From: Brachyspira catarrhinii
GTDB lineage: Bacteria > Spirochaetota > Brachyspiria > Brachyspirales > Brachyspiraceae
Reading direction: 5' to 3'
DNA length: 20,317 bases
NCBI RefSeq assembly: GCF_005518285.1
Contig: NZ_SJDU01000003.1
Location: forward strand, 1 to 20,317
In this document: positions 6,335-13,826 of the stretch, one piece after another
Numbering within the stretch: position 1 is the first letter of the stretch
How the letters are laid out: the number at the start of each line of letters is the position of its first letter
The notes under the pieces: generated by a model
Seen by the model: only the letters and a program-made list of their open reading frames with translations
Told to the model about the DNA's origin: nothing
Database searches by the model: none
Made by a program: the position numbers and the translations under genes

Positions 6335-7444
6335 TTAATATAAAATAAATTTCTTCATAAATATTTTTCTAATTGCGCTTTTGCCATTGCAACCGTAATA
6401 AACGCATATTATATTGTCGTTATCGTTAATGCAAGAAGGATAACCGCAGTCCGCATTTTTCATTTTATCGTCTATTATTATTTCGCTTGAATTATCAATA
6501 TATTCGACTATATTATTTATATTTTTTATTTCGGATAATTTTAATATTCTCGCTCTTATTCCATAAGGTTTTAATCTGTAGCCGTAAGTTAAAAGAATTT
6601 TATCGTCTTTTAAAAATAGCGGATTTAACGGATAGCCTTTTATATTTGTCGCTTCGGGTTTTGAAAAAGTTTTTCCATTGTCGGTAGAATATGCAACCGA
6701 AGTATAACCGTATTCGTTATTGAAATGAGTTCTTATAAAAGCGATTATATTATTCTTATTATTATTTTTATAACTTATTAAAGAAGGTTCAAAATATTCT
6801 ATTTTTTTATTTTTATTAATTTCCGTTTCGCATAATAGAGTTTTCATTTCCCAATTAATAAAATCTTTTGAGGATATTATATAACATTGATATTTATCTT
6901 TTTTATTTTTATTTGAAGTTTTTTTATAAGCGTAAATTGGAGCTAAAATTTCGTTTTCTATTTTTATCATATTTCCTCTTATGGCAAAATTCTTCATTCC
7001 ATTTTTTAGTTTTATTATATTCGGTTTTGAAAAAGTTTTCCCGTTATCCGAACTTACGCATAAACCGATTCCGTCAAGCAAAGCTATAGAATTATTATAT
7101 TCGATAAAAGTATAATCTTTAAATAAATTTTTTTCGTTTATAGGATGGAACGAGTATCTAAAATAATAACCTAAAATAGTTTTGTCGTCCGCTCTGAATA
7201 ATTGCGGGTCCTGTTTTGCGGCAGAGTCGTCTTCGCCTAATTCGAACATATTTACAATTTTATTTTTATAAACAGTCGAAACTATAGCCTTGCTTAAAGA
7301 ATGCAAATGAGAATAATTTTTTTCGGATTTAGGCGCTAATCTGAAACTTACTAAATATTTATTCTTTTCAAGTCCGATTATGCTCGGAAATGCAGGATAG
7401 AAATTTTTATTTTCGTATAAAATCGTTTCGTCTAAAATTTTCAT
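6335..7444 (-). CDS. sialidase-like beta-propeller protein
   Basis: 369 residues with the layout of the sialidase/BNR superfamily (six-bladed propeller). Asp boxes SSDNGKTF (131-138) and STDNGKTF (253-260) are perfect; SSKDFINW (191-198) is degenerate. FRLAP near 34-38 sits where the FRIP-like motif of sialidases would be, and IRGNM (155-159), YFEPS (217-221), FIRTH (236-240), GYPLNP (270-275) and YGYR/PYGIRARI (287-300) are typical of bacterial sialidase-like hydrolases and supply conserved arginines. There is no signal peptide, so it would act in the cytoplasm on an imported sugar rather than on host glycans. True sialidase activity cannot be claimed. The ATG lacks an obvious ribosome binding site. 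Promoter at 7481-7508. Confidence 0.8.
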   Translation of the reverse strand: MKILDETILYENKNFYPAFPSIIGLEKNKYLVSFRLAPKSEKNYSHLHSLSKAIVSTVYKNKIVNMFELGEDDSAAKQDPQLFRADDKTILGYYFRYSFHPINEKNLFKDYTFIEYNNSIALLDGIGLCVSSDNGKTFSKPNIIKLKNGMKNFAIRGNMIKIENEILAPIYAYKKTSNKNKKDKYQCYIISSKDFINWEMKTLLCETEINKNKKIEYFEPSLISYKNNNKNNIIAFIRTHFNNEYGYTSVAYSTDNGKTFSKPEATNIKGYPLNPLFLKDDKILLTYGYRLKPYGIRARILKLSEIKNINNIVEYIDNSSEIIIDDKMKNADCGYPSCINDNDNIICVYYGCNGKSAIRKIFMKKFILY

Positions 7445-7480
7445 GTTTTTATTTTTTATTAATTAATTTACTTTTTAATA

Positions 7481-7508
7481 ATTATATTATTTAGAATTAT
7501 AAAATCAA
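7481..7508 (-). promoter_or_regulatory. promoter of the sialidase-like gene
   Basis: Minus strand: TTGATT (7503-7508), 16-base spacer, TATAAT (7481-7486). This gives a leader of about 30 nt before the ATG at 7444. Confidence 0.55.
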
Positions 7509-7586
7509 ATTCTATTATTTTCTATTATTGATATTCTAAACAAATAATATAAAATTGAATTAAATTTTGATAGGATTTTTAAACTC

Positions 7587-8648
7587 ATGGAAAGAATAGA
7601 TAAAGATTTGGCTTATATGCTTCAATTTGAAAATATAGCTTGGTATGAAGACGGAATAGTCAAAATATTAGACAGACGAATATATCCTAATAAAATTAAT
7701 TTTGTGGAATGCAAAACTCATAAAGAAGTTTCAAAAGCCATAGCCGATATGGTGACTCAAAGTGCGGGACCTTATTTGGCGGTTGCGATGGGGATGGCTT
7801 TGGCGGGATACGAAGTTAAAAATTTGGACGGAAAAGATAAAATTAAATTCTTAAAAAACGCTTGCGACACTTTGGCAAATTCTCGTCCGACTACAAGCGC
7901 AAGAATGATGGCTATAACTAAAAATTGTTTGGATGCTGGAATCGAAGCGATAAATAAAGGCGAAGACTCAAACAAAGTAATAGAAGCTATATTTAATAAA
8001 GGAATCGAACTTTCCACAAAAAGATACGCTAAAATAAAAAAAATGGCTGAATATTTGGTTTCAATGTTTCCGCAAAAAGGAACTATTCTTACTCAATGTT
8101 TTGGAGAGTCGATAGTCGGATTTATGATTAAAGAATTTCAAAAGCAAAATAAAGATATAAAAATGATTTGCGCCGAAACTCGTCCATATTTTCAAGGAGC
8201 GAGATTAACGGCAACGGTAGCCTACGAACAGAACGCCGATGTAACGGTTATAACCGACAATATGATAGCCTATACAATGCAAGAGAAAAAAATCGATATA
8301 TTCACTTCCGCCGCAGATTTAATTTGCTTAAACGGAGCGGTTGTAAATAAAATAGGAACTTATCAAATAGCGATTATTTCAAAATATTTGGGAGTTCCCT
8401 ACTTTGTGACTGGAGCGCCCGATAAAAGTCATAGAGGATTCGAAGATATAGAATTCGAATTTAGAGACGAAAAATTGGTAACGGAAGCTATGGGAATAAA
8501 AACGGCAAAAGAAGGAGTGAAAGGATTTTATCCCGCTTTCGATTATACTCCGCCGCATTTGGTAAGCGCGATAATTACAGATTTGGGAATATTCTCTCCT
8601 TACGATGTTTTTAAGTATTATGAAAATAATTCCGAAGGAGAATACTGA
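7587..8648 (+). CDS. MtnA/eIF2B-family sugar-1-phosphate isomerase
   Basis: 353 residues, the normal length for methylthioribose-1-phosphate isomerase and its relatives. Family marks in order: YEDGIVKILDRR (20-31), NSRPTTSARM (98-107), TQC with the likely catalytic Cys171, AETRP and QGARLT (196-208), ITDNM (222-226), AAD with the likely catalytic Asp244, NKIGTY (254-259) and FDYTPPHLVSAIITDLG (318-334). Both residues that catalyse aldose-to-ketose isomerisation in MtnA are kept. The classical CNAG around the cysteine is CFGE here, so the substrate may differ (5-deoxyribose-1-P or ribose-1,5-bisphosphate isomerases are relatives). No methionine-salvage gene is adjacent. The ATG has TAGGAT ten bases upstream; a -10-like TATAAA lies at 7548-7553. 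It converges on the next gene with two bases between the stop codons. Confidence 0.85.
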   Translation: MERIDKDLAYMLQFENIAWYEDGIVKILDRRIYPNKINFVECKTHKEVSKAIADMVTQSAGPYLAVAMGMALAGYEVKNLDGKDKIKFLKNACDTLANSRPTTSARMMAITKNCLDAGIEAINKGEDSNKVIEAIFNKGIELSTKRYAKIKKMAEYLVSMFPQKGTILTQCFGESIVGFMIKEFQKQNKDIKMICAETRPYFQGARLTATVAYEQNADVTVITDNMIAYTMQEKKIDIFTSAADLICLNGAVVNKIGTYQIAIISKYLGVPYFVTGAPDKSHRGFEDIEFEFRDEKLVTEAMGIKTAKEGVKGFYPAFDYTPPHLVSAIITDLGIFSPYDVFKYYENNSEGEY

Positions 8649-8650
8649 TT

Positions 8651-9658
8651 TTAAAAATATAAACTTGCTTCAAGCCCAAATTTACTTTCTATTTTCTTAT
8701 GAGCGTATAATTGTTTGGAACGTTCGTATTGATATTTTATTCCTATTATAATTCTGTGAATTTCTATTCCTGTTCCAACCGATATTGAAGGCGTCCATTC
8801 CGTGTATGAACTTATTAATCTTTGTCCTGTTAAATCTCTCTCCATAGTATTAATTTTATCCAAATTAGCGGCTAAATATAATCCAGCAATAAAACTAATT
8901 TCGCCCCAAATTGGAACTCTTAAATCTATTCCAGAAAAAATACCAAATAAATTAACGAAATTCGATTTATTAATTCCCGTAATCGCAAAAACCGTTCCTC
9001 CATAAAAAGTAAACCATCCATATTTATAATGCGCTGATAATTGCATCTGTTCAAATCCTGCGTCTATAGAGCCATCTGTAGATTTATCGTATAAAGTGTC
9101 GTCTCCCAATATATCGCCCGCTATATGAGAACATACATGTCTTAACGGAGAAAATCTAAATTTAAAAGTATTGTCGTATATATAATCAAAAAAAGCGTCA
9201 ACTTGCACATAAGTTCCATACATCAAACTAGCTCCGTAATGCTGTCTAAATCCGCCGCCATAATGCGAAAAGAAAAAATGCGTTAAATAACCGACACCTA
9301 TTTTGAATCTGTGTTTTTCGTTATATTTAAAACTGATTGGAGTAACTTCGGTAGCGAGAGTCGGCTGATAATACAATATCATTTTATCAAAATTAAAATT
9401 TTTATTTGGATACATTTCTTTTATATTAAAAATAGTTCCGAACCAGAATTTACTATTATAAGCGTTTGGGTCAATCCAAGAAGAAAAATACCTATCCGTT
9501 GCATAATTCTTAAAAGGATTATATTCCCATTGCATTTTTACTTTTTTCTCATAATTATTCATTTTATTTTTTAGAGAATAGTTTGTTTCTTGGCAAAACA
9601 AAGATAAACTTATAAAATAAAATAAAAAAATATTATAATAAATTAACTTTCGTAACAT
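8651..9658 (-). CDS. DUF1207-like outer-membrane beta-barrel protein
   Basis: 335 residues with a signal peptide (1-22, ISLSLFC before QE; the -1 cysteine context lacks a small residue, so it is not a good lipobox). The mature protein is rich in alternating aromatic/polar strands and ends GLEASLYF, a C-terminal Phe as in outer-membrane barrels. FKFRFSPLRHVCSHIAGD (about 165-182), followed by a WFTFYGG strand, resembles the HxSSHxGDE core of DUF1207 proteins, although here the histidine pair reads H-V-C-S-H. The function of that family is unknown to me. The ribosome binding site is weak. The promoter at 9706-9734 is near consensus, so it may be well expressed. Confidence 0.7.
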   Translation of the reverse strand: MLRKLIYYNIFLFYFISLSLFCQETNYSLKNKMNNYEKKVKMQWEYNPFKNYATDRYFSSWIDPNAYNSKFWFGTIFNIKEMYPNKNFNFDKMILYYQPTLATEVTPISFKYNEKHRFKIGVGYLTHFFFSHYGGGFRQHYGASLMYGTYVQVDAFFDYIYDNTFKFRFSPLRHVCSHIAGDILGDDTLYDKSTDGSIDAGFEQMQLSAHYKYGWFTFYGGTVFAITGINKSNFVNLFGIFSGIDLRVPIWGEISFIAGLYLAANLDKINTMERDLTGQRLISSYTEWTPSISVGTGIEIHRIIIGIKYQYERSKQLYAHKKIESKFGLEASLYF

Positions 9659-9705
9659 AAAACACTTAACTTTAAATTTAATATTAATAATTTATTTTCC
9701 GAAGA

Positions 9706-9734
9706 ATAATATATTAATATGTAAATTATGTCAA
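9706..9734 (-). promoter_or_regulatory. promoter of the outer-membrane protein gene
   Basis: Minus strand: perfect TTGACA (9729-9734), 17-base spacer, TATTAT (9706-9711). The predicted leader is about 40 nt to the ATG at 9658. Confidence 0.65.
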
Positions 9735-9772
9735 TGGGTAATTTTTTTGCTTTAAATTTTTAATATTTTATG

Positions 9773-9778
9773 TATAAT
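9773..9778 (+). promoter_or_regulatory. possible -10 box for the small exported protein
   Basis: TATAAT preceded directly by TG, placing a start near 9786 and a leader of about 29 nt. No good -35 box at the right distance. Confidence 0.35.
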
Positions 9779-9814
9779 ATATGTTGATTAAATTAAATTT
9801 TTGATTGTATTTTT

Positions 9815-10291
9815 ATGCTTAAAAAGATTTTACTTATTGTAATTCTGCTTGCAACTTTTAGCGCAAGTCAATTAACGGCTTATATTCAAAGTTCGTCTTC
9901 TCCCGCATACTTTTTTGGAAAGAAAGAATTGAAAGGCATTGAAACTATAAATTATAACAATTATTCTCAAAATTTAACGATTCTCGGTTTTCCTATGGTT
10001 AGCTCGGCAATGTGGTTTAAGGATTTTCCCGTTTTGGATTTGATTTTGGATGTATATGTTTTTGTCGCTTATAATAAAAATGTAAATACTTTTGTGACTT
10101 ATCTTAATTTTTATAGAACTTTAAAATCTATAGAATATAAATTTGGCAAAAGTAATTTTTCGGCAGTTTTTTATTACTCAAGCACAATGAATAATTATTA
10201 TAATTCAATGATTAGAGATTTGTCGATTTCGTATAATAAATACTATTTCGGAACGGATATGTATTTGGGATTTAATTATTATTTGAATTGA
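9815..10291 (+). CDS. small exported protein, possibly a short beta-barrel
   Basis: 158 residues, not recognised. The signal peptide is clear (1-22, cut likely after LTA). The mature part is almost entirely alternating aromatic and polar residues (VYVFVAYNK, FYRTLKSIEYKF, SAVFYYSSTMNNYY, FGTDMYLGFNYYLN), as in membrane beta-strands. That gives perhaps eight strands, enough for a small barrel, but it could also be the remnant of a larger one. There is no ribosome binding site before the ATG. It is divergent from the DUF1207-like gene and shares a 156-base control region with it. Confidence 0.6.
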   Translation: MLKKILLIVILLATFSASQLTAYIQSSSSPAYFFGKKELKGIETINYNNYSQNLTILGFPMVSSAMWFKDFPVLDLILDVYVFVAYNKNVNTFVTYLNFYRTLKSIEYKFGKSNFSAVFYYSSTMNNYYNSMIRDLSISYNKYYFGTDMYLGFNYYLN

Positions 10292-10330
10292 ATATATTAT
10301 TTTTTATTTTAAATTTTTAAGTTAAAGTAT

Positions 10331-10358
10331 TTGCAATTATAATTATTTATGATACAAT
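10331..10358 (+). promoter_or_regulatory. cmk-rpsA promoter
   Basis: TTGCAA (10331-10336), 16-base spacer, TACAAT (10353-10358). The upstream ATG at 10349 falls inside this promoter, which favours the GTG at 10412 as the true start. A second TATAAT at 10338-10343 is an alternative -10 box. Confidence 0.5.
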
Positions 10359-10411
10359 ATAGCCTTAAAAATTATATTTATAATATTATAAAAAAAAGAA
10401 GAAAGGTTAAA

Positions 10412-12802
10412 GTGTCCGATTCATACAAAATAATTACTTTAGACGGTCCTTCAAGCGCAGGAAAAAGCACCGTTGCCAAATTAGTCGCAAATAAATTGGG
10501 TTTCAAATATTTGGATACGGGAGCTATGTATAGAGCCGTTACTTTATATATGCTCGATAATCATATCGACATAAAAAACGAAGACGAAGTTGAAAAAGCA
10601 TTAAATAAATTGAATATAGGTTTCGACAGCAAATGCAGAATAATATTGGATTCTAAAGATGTAAGCGATTATATAAGAAGCGAAAAAGTCGTTAAATATG
10701 TTTCGGAAGTTTCGGCTATAAGTTCGGTTAGAAAAAGTATGGTCGATTTGCAAAGAAATATTGCAAAAGAAGACAATTATATTTTGGATGGACGCGATAC
10801 GGGGAGCGTGGTTTTTCCAGATGCCGATTTTAAATTTTATATTGACGCTTCAATAGAAGAGAGAGCGAAACGAAGATTTAAAGAGGAATCAGAAAAGGGG
10901 AAAGATATAAGTTTTGAAGAAATTAAAGAAAGCATAAGAAAAAGAGACAAATACGATTCAAACAGAGAAGATAGCCCTTTGATAATTCCGCAAAATGCGA
11001 TTATAATAGACACGACTAATATGGCTATTGACGAAGTGGTTGAAAAAATTACCGACATAGTTTTAAATAACGAAAGTCGAATTTTAGATATTAATCCTCA
11101 TGATTTGAGGAAGAGAGAGGGAACAATGGAAGATAATATTTTATCAAACGAACAAGAAGAAAAGGAATTTCATAAAGCCGTTGAGGAGTTCGGAGAAAAT
11201 GACGGCAATAATTCCTACAAAATCGGAAATATCGTTAAAGGAAAAATTGAAAAATTTGACGATACGGATGTTTTTGTAAATTTTAATTATAAGGTGGAAG
11301 GCAAAATAAACAGAAGCGAATTTGAAAACGAGCCTAATATCGGCGAAGAAATAGAAGCGATAATTAAGGGCGAAGACAACGGATATTTTATTTTGTCTAA
11401 AGAAGAATACGATAAAAGAAAAGCGGATATTATGATAAAAAACGCCGAAAAAAATAACGATTCGATTAAAGGAACGGTGAAGGAAATCGTAAAAGGCGGA
11501 TTCAATATTTGGGTAATGGGTTCGCAGGCTTTTTGTCCTTTCTCTCAAATAGAATTAAACAGAGGAATAAAAGACGAAGAACATCTTGGAAAAGAATACG
11601 ATTTTAAGATTATAAAAAGAAAAGGAAAAGATTTGGTAGTTTCAAGAAGAGCTTTGCAAGAAGAAACTCAAAATTCAAATATTGACGCTTTTTTGAATAA
11701 CTTGAAAGAAGGCGATATAATCAACGGAAAAGTTAAAAATATAGAAAGATTCGGAGCTTTTGTCGGAATTACGGAAGGTTTGGACGGTTTTCTTGCAATA
11801 CCTAATATGTCTTGGGCAAAAATTGTTAATCCTAAAGATATAATTAAAAGAGGAGAAGAGAGAGCGTTTAAGGTTCTTTCGATTGACAAAGAAAAAAGAA
11901 AAGTCGATTTGGGAATAAAACAGCTTGAAAACGACAGTTGGGTTCAATTCATAGAAGAATATCATGTGGGCGACACGGTAAAAGGCGAAGTGACAACGGT
12001 AAAAAAATTCGGAGCGTTCGTTAAAGTTTACGACAATGTGGAAGGCTTGATTCATATATCCGATTTAAGCTGGAACGCTCATGTAAATAGTCCGAGCGAT
12101 TTCGTTAAAAAAGGCGATTATTTGGAATGTAAAATTTTAAGTATAGATGTTCCCGAAAGAAGATTAACTTTGGGATTAAAACAGGCTCAAGCGAATCCTT
12201 GGGATACGGTAAATAGCGATTTTCCCGTAAGAACTTCGGTAAAATGCAAGCCGAAAAGAATATTGAAAAATTTCGCCGTATTCGAACTTCCTAACGGTTT
12301 GGAAGGAATATGCGATATAGCGGATTTCGATTGGAGATATAATACCGTTAATATGAAAGACTATATTAAAGAAGGCGAAGATGTCGAAATGGTTATAATA
12401 TCAATAGACAGAGACAAGCAGAGAATAAAATTGAGTCTTAAACATACTACGGAAAGCCCTTGGAGAATATTCGATAGAGAGCATCCCGCTGGTTCTATAG
12501 TGGACGGAACGGTAAAAGCGCTTGTGGATTCTGGAGCGGTAATTTCTTTGGGAAACGATTTGGAAGGATTTATGCATATATCTCAAGTGGATTTACCTAA
12601 AGGAGCTAATTTGGAAGAAGCGCTTAAAGTTGGCGAAACTTATCCTTTTGTCGTTAGGGAAACTAATCAAATGAAAAGAAAAATATCTTTATCGAGAAGA
12701 GATTATACGGAAGCGGAAACGAGAAGAGAAACTCAAAATTATATTTCCAAAGAAGAGCCTACTTCTTTGACTTATAACCCTTTCGATAATATTAATAATT
12801 AA
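10412..12802 (+). CDS. cmk-rpsA: cytidylate kinase / ribosomal protein S1 fusion
   Basis: 796 residues from the GTG at 10412, which has GAAAGG five bases upstream. An in-frame ATG at 10349 would add 21 residues (Lys/Tyr/Ile-rich, not kinase-like). Residues 1 to about 225 are cytidylate kinase (CMP/dCMP + ATP to CDP/dCDP): P-loop GPSSAGKST (12-20), LDTGAMYRA (34-42), DGRDTGSVVFPDADF (126-140). The rest is S1 with six S1/OB repeats at about 269-330, 350-414, 432-503, 517-590, 604-677 and 691-763; the third and fourth are the most canonical (ERFGAFVGI, KKFGAFVKV). S1 brings mRNA to the 30S subunit. cmk and rpsA are neighbours in many bacteria and are fused in spirochaetes such as Treponema. An internal ATG at 11126 may release free S1. 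Confidence 0.93.
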   Translation: MSDSYKIITLDGPSSAGKSTVAKLVANKLGFKYLDTGAMYRAVTLYMLDNHIDIKNEDEVEKALNKLNIGFDSKCRIILDSKDVSDYIRSEKVVKYVSEVSAISSVRKSMVDLQRNIAKEDNYILDGRDTGSVVFPDADFKFYIDASIEERAKRRFKEESEKGKDISFEEIKESIRKRDKYDSNREDSPLIIPQNAIIIDTTNMAIDEVVEKITDIVLNNESRILDINPHDLRKREGTMEDNILSNEQEEKEFHKAVEEFGENDGNNSYKIGNIVKGKIEKFDDTDVFVNFNYKVEGKINRSEFENEPNIGEEIEAIIKGEDNGYFILSKEEYDKRKADIMIKNAEKNNDSIKGTVKEIVKGGFNIWVMGSQAFCPFSQIELNRGIKDEEHLGKEYDFKIIKRKGKDLVVSRRALQEETQNSNIDAFLNNLKEGDIINGKVKNIERFGAFVGITEGLDGFLAIPNMSWAKIVNPKDIIKRGEERAFKVLSIDKEKRKVDLGIKQLENDSWVQFIEEYHVGDTVKGEVTTVKKFGAFVKVYDNVEGLIHISDLSWNAHVNSPSDFVKKGDYLECKILSIDVPERRLTLGLKQAQANPWDTVNSDFPVRTSVKCKPKRILKNFAVFELPNGLEGICDIADFDWRYNTVNMKDYIKEGEDVEMVIISIDRDKQRIKLSLKHTTESPWRIFDREHPAGSIVDGTVKALVDSGAVISLGNDLEGFMHISQVDLPKGANLEEALKVGETYPFVVRETNQMKRKISLSRRDYTEAETRRETQNYISKEEPTSLTYNPFDNINN
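11107..11128 (+). promoter_or_regulatory. possible internal ribosome binding site and start for free S1
   Basis: Inside cmk-rpsA, a purine-rich run with GAGG at 11117-11120 stands five bases before an in-frame ATG (11126-11128). It lies in the linker between the kinase and the first S1 repeat. Starting here gives a protein of 558 residues, essentially the length of stand-alone S1 in E. coli (557). Confidence 0.4.
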
Positions 12803-12826
12803 TTTTTTATTATTTATTAAGTTATA

Positions 12827-13726
12827 ATGCCCGATACTAAAACGATATACAGAGAGATAAATTGCAAATCGGCTATAAACAAAATAGAAAATAAATTCGG
12901 TTTTTGTAACGATTTAAATATATACAGAGGTTGCTTGCATAAATGTTATTATTGTTACGCAGTTTATTCGCATAAATATATTAACTCTCGAGATTTTTTT
13001 TCAGAAATTTTCGTTAAGAAAAATATCGTAGAAGTTTTGGAAAAAGAATTATCTTCAAAAAATTGGAATAGAGAGATTATCAATTTGGGAAGCGTTACCG
13101 ACAGTTATCAGCCCGCTGAAAAAGATTATAAGATAATGCCCGAAATATTGAAACTTCTTATAAAATATAAAACTCCGATGACAATATCCACAAAAAGCGA
13201 TTTGATACTCCGAGATTTCGATTTGATAGAGAGACTTTCAAATATCGTTTCCGTTAGAATCGCCTCCACTATCACTACCGCCAACGAAAAATTGTCTTCT
13301 TTAATCGAGCCTAATGTAATAAGTCCGCTTAAAAGATTTGAAACTCTTAAAGAATTCAAAAAAACTAACGCAATAGTCGGAGTTCATGCTATTCCCGTTA
13401 TGCCTTTTATAACCGAAGACGGACTTGAAAATATATTTATAAAAGCGAAAGAAAATAATTTGGATTATGTTATTTGCGAAGTTTTGAATTTGAGAGGAGA
13501 GTGCAGAAAAATATTTTTAAATTTTGTGAGAAAAAATTTCCACGAACATTATAAAAAATATCTTTATATTTACGGCAATAACGGAGAATTAAAAGAAGAA
13601 TATAAAAATAAGATTCATAAGAGAATAAAATCGTTGGAAGAAAAATATAATCTTAATTACGATTCTGTAGATTTTGAAAAAGTTTATATTGAAAACGAAA
13701 CGACTTTATTTGATTATACTTTGTAA
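12827..13726 (+). CDS. SPL-type radical SAM protein
   Basis: 299 residues. GCLHKCYYCYA (35-45) gives the CX3CX2C cluster motif of radical SAM enzymes (Cys36, Cys40, Cys43), which binds a 4Fe-4S cluster and cleaves S-adenosylmethionine. The pattern around it (YRGCxHxCxYCYA), then LGSVTDSYQPAEK (88-100), TKSD (122-125) and VHAIPVMPFI (185-194), matches the spore-photoproduct-lyase-like group of radical SAM proteins of uncharacterised role. It is not SplB itself. A spirochaete has no spores, so the substrate is unknown. It lies 24 bases after cmk-rpsA with no clear ribosome binding site or promoter, so it may be co-transcribed. Confidence 0.82.
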   Translation: MPDTKTIYREINCKSAINKIENKFGFCNDLNIYRGCLHKCYYCYAVYSHKYINSRDFFSEIFVKKNIVEVLEKELSSKNWNREIINLGSVTDSYQPAEKDYKIMPEILKLLIKYKTPMTISTKSDLILRDFDLIERLSNIVSVRIASTITTANEKLSSLIEPNVISPLKRFETLKEFKKTNAIVGVHAIPVMPFITEDGLENIFIKAKENNLDYVICEVLNLRGECRKIFLNFVRKNFHEHYKKYLYIYGNNGELKEEYKNKIHKRIKSLEEKYNLNYDSVDFEKVYIENETTLFDYTL

Positions 13727-13746
13727 AATTATTAACAAAAGCATAT

Positions 13747-13775
13747 TTGAATAAATCAATCAATAAAACTATAAA
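13747..13775 (+). promoter_or_regulatory. promoter of the hypothetical gene and rarA
   Basis: TTGAAT (13747-13752), 17-base spacer, TATAAA (13770-13775). A 7-bp inverted repeat, ATACCGA (13777-13783) and TCGGTAT (13814-13820), follows, between the -10 box and the ATG at 13827. Confidence 0.5.
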
Positions 13776-13826
13776 AATACCGAAACTTTATTATAAATTC
13801 ATTTAAATTTAAATCGGTATAGAATA

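Noticed and set aside
10349..10411. ATG at 10349 as start of cmk-rpsA
   Set aside because: It lies within the likely promoter, has no binding site and adds 21 residues foreign to cytidylate kinase; the GTG at 10412 has GAAAGG at the right distance.
11144..11548. Minus-strand ORF of 134 codons inside cmk-rpsA
   Set aside because: It is an antisense shadow of the S1 coding sequence with Phe/Ile-rich meaningless protein; other minus-strand ORFs there are the same.
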